Made by a program: the position numbers and the translations under genes. Shown piece by piece: positions 53,830 to 63,192 of a stretch of DNA of 64,000 nucleotides. The notes under the pieces were generated by a model. The model had not been told where the DNA came from, searched no databases, and saw only the letters and a list, made by a program, of their open reading frames with translations. Positions within the stretch are counted from its first letter, which is position 1, and each line of letters opens with the position of its first letter. Where the stretch lies: positions 341,663-405,662 of the forward strand of contig NZ_QPMH01000001.1 of NCBI RefSeq assembly GCF_003344765.1, written 5' to 3'. Source of the DNA: Ferruginivarius sediminum (GTDB lineage Bacteria > Pseudomonadota > Alphaproteobacteria > Kiloniellales > Rhodovibrionaceae).

Positions 53830-54615
53830 TTGGAACACCTGAAGGAACGCTTGCTGGCGGGACGCCCGGCGATTTCGGCCTGGGCCATGCTGCCCTCGCA
53901 GGGAGCGGCGGAGATCCTGGCCGCCGCCGGCTACGACGCCGTGATGATCGATCTGGAGCATGGGCCCGCTGGCTTTTCCGAGGCAACGGAACTCGTCCGC
54001 GCCGTCACGGGGCAGGGTGCGGACGCTTTCATGCGCGTTCCAGCCAATGATCCCGTCTACCTGAAGCGTGCGCTCGATACCGGCATTACGGGCGTGATGA
54101 TCCCTCAGGTTTCATCGGTCGAGGAGGCCGAGGCCGCTGTCGCGGCATGTCGCTACCCGCCCGCTGGCGTGCGCGGGATGGCGGCGTCCGTGGCGCGTGC
54201 GACCGGCTATGGCGCGCACTGGCAGAGCTATGTCGCCGAAATCGACGCTCGCCTGCTGCGCATCTGCCAGATTGAGACGCCACGGGGGCTGGAGGCCGTG
54301 GAGGCCATCGCCGCGGTCGAGGGTGTCGATATGCTGTTCGTCGGCCCATTCGATCTCTCGGCTAATCTCGGCTACCTGGGGCAGCCCGACCATCCGGCGG
54401 TCGCCGCCGCAATCGAGCGGGCCGAACGCGCCGCGAAGGGGGCTGGTAAGCTGCTTGGCGGAATCAGCACGCCTGGCCGTGACGTGGCGGCGCTGGTCAA
54501 GGCCGGCTACGATCTCGTGATTCCAGACTCCGATGTCGCCCTCCTGCGTACGGCCGCCGAGGAGAGAACCGCTGCATTTCGCCGCCTGACCGGCGGCCAT
54601 GGGCACGGCGACTGA
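53830..54615 (+). CDS. HpcH/HpaI aldolase / citrate-lyase family protein
   Basis: 261-residue class II-type aldolase (2,4-dihydroxyhept-2-enedioate aldolase family) acting on hydroxy-keto acids. Metal and substrate residues are in place: E43-H44 in VMIDLEHGP, R69 in AFMRVPAND, E149 in CQIETPRG, and D175 in LFVGPFDLSANLGY. TTG start at 53830 with GGGAGG nine bases upstream; no better in-frame start exists. Substrate unknown. nnr follows after 9 nt, so co-transcription is likely. Confidence 0.87.
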   Translation: MEHLKERLLAGRPAISAWAMLPSQGAAEILAAAGYDAVMIDLEHGPAGFSEATELVRAVTGQGADAFMRVPANDPVYLKRALDTGITGVMIPQVSSVEEAEAAVAACRYPPAGVRGMAASVARATGYGAHWQSYVAEIDARLLRICQIETPRGLEAVEAIAAVEGVDMLFVGPFDLSANLGYLGQPDHPAVAAAIERAERAAKGAGKLLGGISTPGRDVAALVKAGYDLVIPDSDVALLRTAAEERTAAFRRLTGGHGHGD

Positions 54616-54624
54616 GGCGCGGGG

Positions 54625-56097
54625 ATGTCCGGTCCCGTGGAGGTCCTGACCGTCGAGGAAACATACCGCGCCGATCAGGCAGCGATACAGGCGGGTGTGC
54701 AGGGCTTCCAGCTTATGGAGAATGCCGGCCGCGCGGTCGCGGAGGCACTCGACAAACGCATGGAACGCGGCTGCGTCGCGGTGCTCTGTGGGCCGGGCAA
54801 CAACGGCGGCGACGGCTGGGTCGCGGCACGGCACCTGCAGCGGAAGGGCTGGCAGGTCCGGCTCGCGTCCATGGTGGATCGGGAGAAACTGAAGGGCGAC
54901 GCGGCGCACCATGCCCGGCAGTGGCATGGAACGGTGGAGGAACTCTCGCCTGCCGCGCTCGACGGCGCCGACGCGGTAATCGATGCGCTGTTCGGCGCTG
55001 GCCTCAGCCGTGGGCTGCACGGTGCCGTTCGAGATGTCGTGCAGGCCGTCAGGAGGCGGCGTGTTCCGGTCTTCGCCGTCGATGTCCCCAGCGGCGTCAA
55101 GGGCGACGACGGGCAGACCCTGGGCGATGTCGCCGTGGAGGCGCGCGCGACCGTCACTTTCTTTCGCAAGAAGCCCGGTCACCTTCTGATGCCGGGCCGG
55201 AAGCTTTGTGGCGAGGTCATCCTGGCCGACATCGGCATCCCGCAGAATGTCCTGCACGACATCGTCCCCGCCACCTTTGAGAACGTCGCGGCATTGTGGC
55301 GGGCACGCTGGCCCTGGCGGCGGCCAGACACGCACAAGTACGACTACGGCCATGCCGTGGTGTTCGGCGGTGTGGAAGCGACCGGGGCCGGCCGGCTGGC
55401 CTGCCGGGCCGCCCTGCGTGGCGGCGCCGGCTTGGTGAGTGTCGCGGTGCCGTCCGCGGTGTTGCCTGTCTACGCGACGGGCATGCCGAGCTTGATCACG
55501 ATGGCGCTGGACGGCGAGGAAGCGTTCGGCGAGTTGATCTCCGACACCCGCAAGAACGCCTTCCTGATCGGACCAGGAGCCGGGGTCACCGCGACGACCC
55601 GCTGGCGGGCCGAATCGCTGTTGGATACGGGGCGCGCCGTGGTGCTCGACGCTGACGCGCTCACCGTATTTCGTGACGAGCCGGCGGCCCTTGCGGCGGC
55701 GATCCGGGGGCCGACGGTTCTTACTCCCCACGAAGGGGAGTTCCGCCGGATTTTCCCCGACCTGCGGGGCGACAAGCTGACTCGTGCGCGCAAGGCCGCT
55801 TACGCGACCGGGGCCGTCGTGCTTCTGAAGGGATACGATACGGTCATCGCCGCGCCCGACGGCCGCGCCGCCATCAACACCAACGCGCCGGCGGAGCTTG
55901 CGACAGCCGGGGCGGGCGACGTGCTGGCCGGTATCCTGCTGGGTTGTCTGGCGCAGGGAATGGCGCCGTTCGACGCGGCCTGCGCGGCGGCATGGCTTCA
56001 CGGCCAGTCGGCGCAGGGTTTCGGGCCGGGCTTGATTGCCGAGGACTTGCCGGATCGCCTGCCCACGGCGCTTCGCCAAATTGAGGTACAGTCGTAA
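54625..56097 (+). CDS. nnr: Bifunctional NAD(P)HX epimerase/dehydratase
   Basis: 490-residue repair enzyme that epimerises and dehydrates the damaged nucleotides NADHX/NADPHX. The N-domain (about 1-215) is the epimerase (YjeF_N): QLMENAGRAVAEAL, CGPGNNGGDGWVAARHL and FAVDVPSGVKGD. The C-domain (about 225-488) is the ADP-dependent ribokinase-like dehydratase: KYDYGHAVVFGG, LIGPGAGVT and the ATAGAGDVLAGIL anion hole. In alphaproteobacteria this gene often sits next to glnB; here it is 8 kb away. Confidence 0.95.
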   Translation: MSGPVEVLTVEETYRADQAAIQAGVQGFQLMENAGRAVAEALDKRMERGCVAVLCGPGNNGGDGWVAARHLQRKGWQVRLASMVDREKLKGDAAHHARQWHGTVEELSPAALDGADAVIDALFGAGLSRGLHGAVRDVVQAVRRRRVPVFAVDVPSGVKGDDGQTLGDVAVEARATVTFFRKKPGHLLMPGRKLCGEVILADIGIPQNVLHDIVPATFENVAALWRARWPWRRPDTHKYDYGHAVVFGGVEATGAGRLACRAALRGGAGLVSVAVPSAVLPVYATGMPSLITMALDGEEAFGELISDTRKNAFLIGPGAGVTATTRWRAESLLDTGRAVVLDADALTVFRDEPAALAAAIRGPTVLTPHEGEFRRIFPDLRGDKLTRARKAAYATGAVVLLKGYDTVIAAPDGRAAINTNAPAELATAGAGDVLAGILLGCLAQGMAPFDAACAAAWLHGQSAQGFGPGLIAEDLPDRLPTALRQIEVQS

Positions 56098-56211
56098 CCG
56101 CCCTGCATGCAGTTTTAACCCGCCTTTAATACGCTGCCTTCATTCTTTGTGTGAACTTGGCGTGAAGTCACTGGGCTCACGTCTTCATGTAGCGAGAGAG
56201 GCAAACGCGTC

Positions 56212-56472
56212 ATGTTGGCAGAAAGGCTCGATATTTTCGGCCGCCGCTATCGACGCCAGCCGGTCGCCGCAGGGGCCGTCTATCGCCGGTTGGGCGCGGA
56301 CAACACCGTTGAGACCGCCCGTGTCCTGTCCATCGGAGAAGACATCCAGGGTATTCCACACGTGCGCTTCCGCGTCAGTATCCGCCGCGCGGAGATCGCC
56401 TACGTCGACGAGGAGCGCATTCTCAGCCAGGAATGCTTTGCCGAGCGTTACCGCGAGCGGGTCGACGGCTGA
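56212..56472 (+). CDS. Small conserved-looking protein of unknown function
   Basis: 86 residues: RLDIFGRRYRRQPVAAGAVY..., then TARVLSIGEDIQGIPHVRFRVSI and a C-terminal ERILSQECFAERYRERVDG. Predominantly beta strands with a C-terminal helix, no signal or membrane segment. ATG 56212 has GAGAGAGG 12 to 5 bases before. No recognised family. Upstream region 56098-56211 contains AT-rich runs (TTTTAACCCG, TTTAATACG) that could be its promoter. Confidence 0.65.
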   Translation: MLAERLDIFGRRYRRQPVAAGAVYRRLGADNTVETARVLSIGEDIQGIPHVRFRVSIRRAEIAYVDEERILSQECFAERYRERVDG

Positions 56473-56688
56473 ATTCTTCGCGCAGGCCGGCGATTTGCCG
56501 GGCCGCCCAGCCACGCGGGTGAACAACACTCTTGTCCGCATCCACATGCACCATGCATCGCACCGTATTCGCGTCGAATGCGGTTTAATCGCTTCTGTTA
56601 CCATGCCGACACCCCTTGCAAAGCCGCTGCCGGGTGAGGAAGGTATGGCGGTTCACGAAGCGGACCGGACTAGGAGCGGCGTGCGGGC

Positions 56689-59121
56689 ATGGCAGACGGT
56701 GCGAAGCGGCAGGAAAGCGCGGCGGGTGGGGCGCCTGCGCGGGTGGCGGATCGGATAGGCCTCCTTCGGGAGCTTGAGAAGAAGGTTCTCTGGCTCTCGT
56801 CCTGGACAGTCCACAACGCAAACAACATCCGCGAGAACCCGGACGGCATCAAGGTTGGCGGGCACCAGGCTTCCTGCGCCTCGCTCAATACCCTGATGAC
56901 CGCGCTTTATTTCGATGTGCTTCGGCCCGAGGACCGAGTTGCCGTCAAGCCTCACGCAAGCCCGGTATTCCATGCGATTCAGTACCTGCTGGGCCAGCAG
57001 GACGTGGAGAAGCTGAAGGCTTTCCGCGGTTACGGCGGCGCGCAGTCCTATCCGTCCCGGACCAAGGACACCGACGACGTCGACTTCTCCACCGGCTCGG
57101 TGGGCCTTGGCGTGGCGGTGACCTCGTTTGCCAGCCTCGTGCAGGACTACGTGCAGCTCAAGGGCTGGCTGGGCGAGCGTCCGGCGGGCCGGATGGTGGC
57201 GCTGGTGGGCGACGCCGAACTGGACGAAGGCAACATCTACGAGTGCTTGCTGGAGGGCTGGAAGCACGACGTCCGCAATGTCTGGTGGATCATCGACTAC
57301 AACCGCCAGAGCCTGGACAGCGTGGTGACGGACCGTCTGTTCGGCCAGATCGATCGCCTGTTCGACACGATGGGCTGGGACGTCGTCACGCTAAAGTACG
57401 GCAAGAAGCTGCAGGCTGCCTTCGAGAAGCCCGGCGGCGAAGCGCTGCGCGAGTGGATCGACGCCTGCCCGAACTCGCTCTATTCCGCCCTGGTGTTCAA
57501 GGGCGGCGCGGCATGGCGCTCGCACCTGGAAGCCGATCTTCTCGACGTCCCGGGCGTGCGCGATCTGCTGGCCCGGTATGACGATGCCCAGCTTCACGAT
57601 TTGATGACGAACCTGGCCGGGCACGACATGGAGGTGGTGCTGGAGACGTTGCACGGTCTTGAAGGCGACCGGCCGAAGTGCATCATCGCCTATACCATCA
57701 AGGGTCACGGTCTGCCGTTCGCCGGCCACAAGGACAATCACGCCGGCATCATGAATGACGAGCAGATGGCCGAGTTCCGGCGCCGTCACCGGGTGCCCGA
57801 GGGCGCGGAGTGGGACCGATTTGCGGGGCTGGAGGCGCCGGCGGAGGATATTCAGGCGCTGCTGTCCGACGTTCCATTCGCCGCGCGTGGCCGCCGCCGC
57901 TTCAAGGCCGAGCGTGTGGCGGTGCCGCAGAGTCTGCCCTGTCCCTCGGGCGAGCGGATGTCGACGCAGGAAGGCTTCGGCAAAATCCTGGCGGAACTGG
58001 CGCGGGCGGACGACGATCTGGCCCGGCGCATCGTCACGACCTCCCCCGATGTCACCGTGTCCACCAATCTGGCGGGCTGGGTGAACCGGCGGGGAATCTG
58101 GAGCCGGCATCGCCGGGCCGATACGTTCCGGGACGAGAAAGTCGTCTCCGCCCATCAGTGGGGGATGTCGCCCGACGGCCAGCATCTGGAGCTTGGCATC
58201 GCCGAGAACAACCTCTTCACCCTGCTGGCCGCGGCGGGGCTGTCGCACGAACTGTTCGGCGAGCGTCTGCTGCCGGTGGCGACGCTCTACGATCCCTTCA
58301 TCCTCCGCGGGCTGGATGCCTTGAACTACGCCTGTTACCAGAACGCCCGCTTCATGCTGGTGGCGACGCCGTCCGGTATCTCGCTGGCGCCGGAGGGCGG
58401 GGCGCACCAGTCCGTCGGCACGCCGCTCATCGGCATGAGTCAGGACGGCCTCGCCGCCTTCGAGCCGGCGTTCGTCGACGAACTCGCGGCCATCATGGGA
58501 TGGGGCTTCGACTACCTGCAGCGCGACGGCTCCGGCGACCCAGGCAGCGACTGGCTGCGTGACGTCGAGGGCGGCTCAGTCTATCTACGACTGTCGACCC
58601 GGCCGGTCGAGCAGCCCCGTCGCGAGATGACGGCCGAGTTGAAATCCGCCGTAATTTCCGGTGGCTACTGGCTGCGCGAGCCGGCGCCTGGGGCGGAACT
58701 GGCCATCGTCTATACCGGCGCGGTGGCGCCGCAGGCCATCGCGGCCTACGAATCGCTGCTGGAGGAAGTGCCGGGCGCGGGCTTGCTGGCCATCACCTCG
58801 GCTGACCGGCTGAACGCGGGATGGGGCGCCGCGGAGAAGGCGCGCCAGACCGGGGCGGGGACGGCGCCCTCGGCCGTCGAGGAACTGCTGGCACCGCTCG
58901 CGGCCGACGCCTCGCTCGTGACCGTGTTGGACGGCCACCCGGCGACGCTGTCGTGGCTCGGCTCGGTGCGCGGGCACCGCGTGGAGGGGCTTGGCGTGGA
59001 GCATTTCGGCCAGTCCGGGGCTCTGAGCGATCTTCATCGTCACTATCGCATTGACGAGGAGGCGATCCTCGATGCCTGTGCCGCTGCCCTGGTGGCCCGA
59101 CGGTGTGGGTTGGCGCGCTGA
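56689..59121 (+). CDS. AceE-like transketolase-family E1 (stand-alone 2-oxoacid dehydrogenase E1 homologue)
   Basis: 810-residue thiamine-diphosphate enzyme related to homodimeric pyruvate dehydrogenase E1 (AceE) but about 75 residues shorter than E. coli AceE. TPP motif: GDAELDEG...N-x-x-WIIDYNRQSLD (about residues 170-205). Transketolase-type features: FRGYGGAQSYPSR, GLGVAVTSFASL, the phosphate/TPP histidine region GHKDNHAGIMNDEQ and the central AENNLFTLLAAAGL. There is no lipoyl domain and no E2/E3 gene nearby. Substrate unclear (pyruvate or 2-oxobutyrate). Single unit, followed 96 nt later by tRNA-Leu. Confidence 0.85.
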   Translation: MADGAKRQESAAGGAPARVADRIGLLRELEKKVLWLSSWTVHNANNIRENPDGIKVGGHQASCASLNTLMTALYFDVLRPEDRVAVKPHASPVFHAIQYLLGQQDVEKLKAFRGYGGAQSYPSRTKDTDDVDFSTGSVGLGVAVTSFASLVQDYVQLKGWLGERPAGRMVALVGDAELDEGNIYECLLEGWKHDVRNVWWIIDYNRQSLDSVVTDRLFGQIDRLFDTMGWDVVTLKYGKKLQAAFEKPGGEALREWIDACPNSLYSALVFKGGAAWRSHLEADLLDVPGVRDLLARYDDAQLHDLMTNLAGHDMEVVLETLHGLEGDRPKCIIAYTIKGHGLPFAGHKDNHAGIMNDEQMAEFRRRHRVPEGAEWDRFAGLEAPAEDIQALLSDVPFAARGRRRFKAERVAVPQSLPCPSGERMSTQEGFGKILAELARADDDLARRIVTTSPDVTVSTNLAGWVNRRGIWSRHRRADTFRDEKVVSAHQWGMSPDGQHLELGIAENNLFTLLAAAGLSHELFGERLLPVATLYDPFILRGLDALNYACYQNARFMLVATPSGISLAPEGGAHQSVGTPLIGMSQDGLAAFEPAFVDELAAIMGWGFDYLQRDGSGDPGSDWLRDVEGGSVYLRLSTRPVEQPRREMTAELKSAVISGGYWLREPAPGAELAIVYTGAVAPQAIAAYESLLEEVPGAGLLAITSADRLNAGWGAAEKARQTGAGTAPSAVEELLAPLAADASLVTVLDGHPATLSWLGSVRGHRVEGLGVEHFGQSGALSDLHRHYRIDEEAILDACAAALVARRCGLAR

Positions 59122-59168
59122 GTGAGCCATGAGGACGCGATTGGATCACTTATCTCGCCGCCCGGCTG

Positions 59169-59197
59169 TTGCGTTGCCCTGTGCGATGGGATACACG
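59169..59197 (+). promoter_or_regulatory. Sigma-70 type promoter of tRNA-Leu
   Basis: TTGCGT (59169-59174), 17 bases, TACACG (59192-59197), ending 21 bases before the tRNA 5' end. The -10 is less good than those of the other tRNA genes. Confidence 0.55.
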
Positions 59198-59217
59198 AGG
59201 CCTCCGCACCGGCGTCT

Positions 59218-59302
59218 GCGGGCGTGGCGGAATTGGTAGACGCGCTGGTTTTAGGTACCAGTGGGGTAACCCGTGGGGGTTCAAGTCCCTCCGCCCGCAC
59301 CA
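59218..59302 (+). tRNA. tRNA-Leu (anticodon TAG)
   Basis: 85 nt including encoded CCA. Class II tRNA with a long variable arm (GTGGGGTAACCCGT region). Acceptor GCGGGCG/CGCCCGC, anticodon loop TTTTAGG, T-arm GGTTCAAGTCC. Confidence 0.97.
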
Positions 59303-59387
59303 ACGCGGGCGCGGCGCTGCAAAGACGTTTCGCGCGGACGCCGCCGATCCGGAAAACTAGACGCGAAGAGAAGGGGCCGAGCGGTCC

Positions 59388-60917
59388 ATGCAGGTGACTG
59401 AAACAAACGCCGAGGGCCTGAAGCGCGAGTACAAGGTCCGCGTCGAGAAGGACGAGATCGATCAGAAGGTCCAGGACCGGCTGAAAGAGGTTGGGCAGCA
59501 GGCACGCATTCCCGGGTTTCGCCCGGGCAAGGCGCCGATGAGTATCCTGCGCCAGCGCTTCGGCAAGGCCGTGCTGGGAGAGGTTCTCGAGCGGGCGGTC
59601 AACGACAGCTCGCAGCAGGCAATGGAGGAGCGCGGGCTCCGGCCGATCCAGCAGCCGCAGATCGAGGTGGAATCCTTCGATGAGGACCAGGACCTCGAAT
59701 ACAAGATGTCGATGGAGATCCTGCCCGACATCGAGCCGGTGGAATTCTCCGAGCTTTCGCTGGAGCGCCTGAAGGTTCAGGTCCCCGATTCGGAGGTCGA
59801 CGAGGCGCTGGAGCGTCTGGCCTCCCATCACAAGGACACGCAGCCTCTGGAGGAAGCGCGCCCGGCCGAGAAGGGCGACGTTCTGGTCGTCGACTTCAAG
59901 GGGTCCGTCGATGGCGAGGAACTGCCGGGCATGTCCGGCGAGGACCACCATCTGGAGCTTGGCTCGAACCGCTTCGTCGAGGGCTTCGAGGAGCAGCTCG
60001 TCGGTGCCGAGCAGGGTGAGACCCGGCATATCCGTGTCACCTTCCCCGGTACCTATCAGAACGAGAAGCTTGCCGGGAAGGACGCGGACTTCGAGGTCAC
60101 CGTGAAGGAGATCCGGGAAACCCAGCCGGTAACCATCGACGACGAGTTCGCCAAGAAGTTCGGCGAGGAGGATCTGGAGGCGCTCAAGCAGCGCGTGCGC
60201 GAGCAGATCGAGAACGATTACGCCGGCCTCGCCCGTCAGCGGGTGAAGCGCGAACTACTCGACAAGTTGTCTGAGAGTCACGACTTCGACGTGCCGCCGT
60301 CGATGGTGGAGCAGGAGTTCCAGCAGATCTGGCACCAGATCCAGCACGACCGCGAGCAGGGCCAGCTCGATGCCGAGGACGCGGACAAGGACGAGGAGCA
60401 GCTCAAGCAGGATTACCGCGACATCGCGGTGCGCCGGGTGCGCCTCGGCCTGCTGCTCTCGGAGATCGGCCGCCGCGCCAACCTCGAGATCTCGCAGGAG
60501 GAGATGAACCAGGCGCTGATCCAGGAGGTACAGCGCCATCCGGGTCACGAGCGTGAGGTCTTCGAGTTCTACCAGAACAATCCCGAGGCGCTGAGCCAGC
60601 TTCGTGCCCCGCTCTACGAGGACAAGGCCGTCGACTACATCCTCGAACTCGCCAATGTCACCGAGCGCGAGGTGACGACCGACGAGCTTCGCAAGATGAT
60701 CGAAGAGGAAGCCGGCGCAAGCGGTGACGGCGACGAGGCCGAGGGTGCGGGCGAGAATAAGGCCGCGAAGAAGAAGTCCGGCGCGAAGAAGGCGTCCGGC
60801 AAGTCCACCGCGAAGAAGAGCGGCGGCGGCTCGAAGGCCAAGGCGAAAACCGCGAAGGCGGAGTCTGACGGGGCTTCCGACAAGGGCGCCGACAGCGATA
60901 CCAGCGGCGAATCCTGA
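59388..60917 (+). CDS. tig: Trigger factor with long Lys-rich C-terminal tail
   Basis: 509-residue ribosome-associated chaperone. Ribosome-binding signature GFRPGKAP (43-50) in the N-domain, the PPIase domain near 155-245 ([33 protein letters not shown]), and the helical C-domain follow. The family is about 430-450 residues; this protein adds about 65 residues of Ala/Lys/Ser/Gly-rich, partly alternating tail ([19 protein letters not shown], then acidic [15 protein letters not shown]). It starts at ATG 59388 with AGAGAAGGGG upstream and is first of tig-clpP-clpX-lon. Confidence 0.96.
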   Translation: MQVTETNAEGLKREYKVRVEKDEIDQKVQDRLKEVGQQARIPGFRPGKAPMSILRQRFGKAVLGEVLERAVNDSSQQAMEERGLRPIQQPQIEVESFDEDQDLEYKMSMEILPDIEPVEFSELSLERLKVQVPDSEVDEALERLASHHKDTQPLEEARPAEKGDVLVVDFKGSVDGEELPGMSGEDHHLELGSNRFVEGFEEQLVGAEQGETRHIRVTFPGTYQNEKLAGKDADFEVTVKEIRETQPVTIDDEFAKKFGEEDLEALKQRVREQIENDYAGLARQRVKRELLDKLSESHDFDVPPSMVEQEFQQIWHQIQHDREQGQLDAEDADKDEEQLKQDYRDIAVRRVRLGLLLSEIGRRANLEISQEEMNQALIQEVQRHPGHEREVFEFYQNNPEALSQLRAPLYEDKAVDYILELANVTEREVTTDELRKMIEEEAGASGDGDEAEGAGENKAAKKKSGAKKASGKSTAKKSGGGSKAKAKTAKAESDGASDKGADSDTSGES

Positions 60918-60964
60918 AGGAAGACGAAGCCGCGAACCCGGGACGGCATGGGACCGAATCGACG

Positions 60965-61597
60965 ATGAGCGATCCGACCGAAACTTACATGAACACGCTT
61001 GTCCCCATGGTGGTCGAGCAGACCAACCGTGGAGAGCGCGCCTACGACATCTATTCCAGGCTGTTGAAGGAGCGCATCGTCTTCCTGACCGGCCCGATCC
61101 ATGATGGGGTCGCCAGCCTGATTTGCGCGCAGCTCCTCTATCTGGAGTCGGAGAATCCGAACAAGGACATCTCCTTCTACATCAACTCGCCGGGTGGCGT
61201 GGTGTCCGCCGGCCTCGCGATGTACGATACCATGCAGTATATCCGACCCGACGTCTCGACGGTCTGCGTCGGGCAGGCGGCTTCGGCGGGCTCACTGTTG
61301 CTGATGGCGGGCGCGAAGGGCAAACGCTATTCCCTGCCGAATTCCAAGATCATGATCCATCAGCCCTCCGGCGGCTTCCAGGGTCAGGCGACGGATATCG
61401 AGATCCATGCCCGCGAGATCCTGGCTACCCGTCAGCGGCTGAACGAGATCTACGCCCATCACACCGGCCAGCCGTTGAAGACGGTCGAGGAGGCGATGGA
61501 GCGCGACAAGTTCATGTCCGCCGAGGACAGCAAGGAATTCGGTCTTATCGACGCGGTGGTTCAGCAGCGGCCGACGACGGCGAGCGATAAGGACTGA
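60965..61597 (+). CDS. clpP: ATP-dependent Clp protease proteolytic subunit ClpP
   Basis: 210-residue serine protease subunit (tetradecamer). Catalytic triad S107 (VGQAASAGS), H132 (IMIHQPSGG) and D181 (ERDKFM), at the same spacing as the E. coli enzyme. N-terminal propeptide-like segment [16 protein letters not shown]. It lies 47 nt after tig and works with ClpX encoded next. Confidence 0.98.
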   Translation: MSDPTETYMNTLVPMVVEQTNRGERAYDIYSRLLKERIVFLTGPIHDGVASLICAQLLYLESENPNKDISFYINSPGGVVSAGLAMYDTMQYIRPDVSTVCVGQAASAGSLLLMAGAKGKRYSLPNSKIMIHQPSGGFQGQATDIEIHAREILATRQRLNEIYAHHTGQPLKTVEEAMERDKFMSAEDSKEFGLIDAVVQQRPTTASDKD

Positions 61598-61657
61598 GCC
61601 CGACACAGCCGTTTGGCGAGGACTTTAAGATACTATTCAACCGAGTACGGCGACAAT

Positions 61658-61734
61658 TTCCGGCGGCAGGGAAACGGGGCGGCGAACTGCGCGGAGGCGC
61701 GGAAGCCCTTGCGTTTCGCTGCCGCCGGAATTTT
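61658..61734 (+). terminator. Long bipartite hairpin with U-run between clpP and clpX
   Basis: Outer stem TTCCGGCGGCAG (61658-61669) pairs perfectly with CTGCCGCCGGAA (61719-61730); after one G/G mismatch, GAAAC (61671-61675) pairs with GTTTC (61713-61717). TTTT follows at 61731-61734. The apical part (about 37 bases) is GC-rich and can fold further. It starts 61 bases after the clpP stop and probably limits read-through into clpX, which is 66 bases further on. Confidence 0.78.
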
Positions 61735-61799
61735 GCGTTGTGCCGCGGGGCTTGCCGTGGCTAACATAATCGCAACAGAGCAGGTTTGACGACGGCGCT

Positions 61800-63065
61800 A
61801 TGAGCAAGTCCACCGGCAGCGACTCGAAAAATACCCTCTACTGCTCCTTCTGCGGGAAAAGCCAGCACGAAGTCCGGAAACTCATTGCCGGACCGACGGT
61901 GTTCATCTGCGATGAATGCGTTGAACTGTGCATGGACATCATCAAGGAAGAGCACAAGACCACGCTGGTGAAGTCCCGCGACGGCGTGCCGACACCCCAG
62001 GACATCTCCAAGATCCTGCAGGACTACGTGATCGGCCAGGGACATGCGAAGCGGGTTCTCTCGGTCGCGGTGCACAACCACTACAAGCGTCTTGCGCATG
62101 CGTCGAAGAACAACGACGTCGAGCTTTCCAAGTCCAATATCCTGCTGATCGGCCCCACTGGCTGTGGCAAGACGCTGCTTGCGCAGACGCTGGCGCGGAT
62201 TCTCGACGTGCCCTTTACGATGGCTGACGCCACGACCCTGACCGAGGCCGGCTATGTCGGCGAGGATGTCGAGAACATTATCCTGAAGCTGCTGCAGGCG
62301 GCCGACTACAACGTTGAAAGGGCCCAGCGCGGCATCGTCTACATCGACGAGATCGACAAGGTTTCCCGCAAGTCGGACAACCCCTCCATCACCCGCGATG
62401 TGTCGGGCGAGGGTGTGCAGCAGGCGCTCCTCAAGATCATGGAGGGCACGGTTGCCTCGGTTCCCCCGCAGGGCGGGCGCAAGCATCCGCAGCAGGAATT
62501 CCTGCAGGTCGATACGACGAACATCCTGTTCATCTGCGGCGGTGCCTTTGCCGGGCTGGAGAAGATCATCTCGCAGCGCCATCAGGGGTCGTCCATCGGT
62601 TTCGGCGCGGATGTGCGCGCGCCCGAGGAGCGGGCAACCGGCGAGATCTTCAAGGACGTCGAGCCGGAGGACCTGCTCAAGTTCGGCCTGATCCCCGAGT
62701 TCGTCGGCCGCGTGCCCGTGATCGCCACGCTGAACGACCTGGACGAGGACGCGCTGATCGATATCCTGACAAAGCCGCGCAATGCGTTGGTCAAGCAGTA
62801 TCAGCGGCTGTTCGAGATGGAGAACGTGAACCTGGAGTTCACGGAGGACGCGCTGAAGGCCATCGCGGAGAAGGCCATCGCGCGGAAAACAGGGGCCCGT
62901 GGCCTCCGCTCCATCATGGAAAGCATCCTGCTGGAGCCGATGTTCGACCTCCCCGGTCTCGACTCCGTCGAGGAGATGGTGATCAACCGCGAGGTGGTCG
63001 AAGGCCGTTCGCGCCCGCTCTACATCTACGCCGATCGGCGCGAGGACCTGGGTAGCAGCGCGTGA
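61800..63065 (+). CDS. clpX: ATP-dependent Clp protease ATP-binding subunit ClpX
   Basis: 421-residue AAA+ unfoldase. C4 zinc-binding domain (C15, C18, C37, C40 in YCSFCGK...[10 protein letters not shown]), Walker [13 protein letters not shown], Walker [10 protein letters not shown], the pore-loop GYVGEDVE, the ClpP-contact loop SIGFGAD, and sensor-2 region [11 protein letters not shown]. Length is normal. ATG 61800 is the family start. lon follows 127 nt later. Confidence 0.98.
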   Translation: MSKSTGSDSKNTLYCSFCGKSQHEVRKLIAGPTVFICDECVELCMDIIKEEHKTTLVKSRDGVPTPQDISKILQDYVIGQGHAKRVLSVAVHNHYKRLAHASKNNDVELSKSNILLIGPTGCGKTLLAQTLARILDVPFTMADATTLTEAGYVGEDVENIILKLLQAADYNVERAQRGIVYIDEIDKVSRKSDNPSITRDVSGEGVQQALLKIMEGTVASVPPQGGRKHPQQEFLQVDTTNILFICGGAFAGLEKIISQRHQGSSIGFGADVRAPEERATGEIFKDVEPEDLLKFGLIPEFVGRVPVIATLNDLDEDALIDILTKPRNALVKQYQRLFEMENVNLEFTEDALKAIAEKAIARKTGARGLRSIMESILLEPMFDLPGLDSVEEMVINREVVEGRSRPLYIYADRREDLGSSA

Positions 63066-63192
63066 CCGGCGACGGGCGGCCTCCCCGGACCGGCTTCCAT
63101 CGTCAAGCAGTGGTGGCGACACCGCGTGGTCGGGCGGGGCGGCCCGCGCTTACCCATGTCGGTCTGGTCACTCCGTAACCCGCCGAGGTCAG

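Noticed and set aside
54112..56079. 655-codon frame antisense to the aldolase and nnr genes
   Set aside because: Shadow of two well-identified plus-strand genes; no domain seen.
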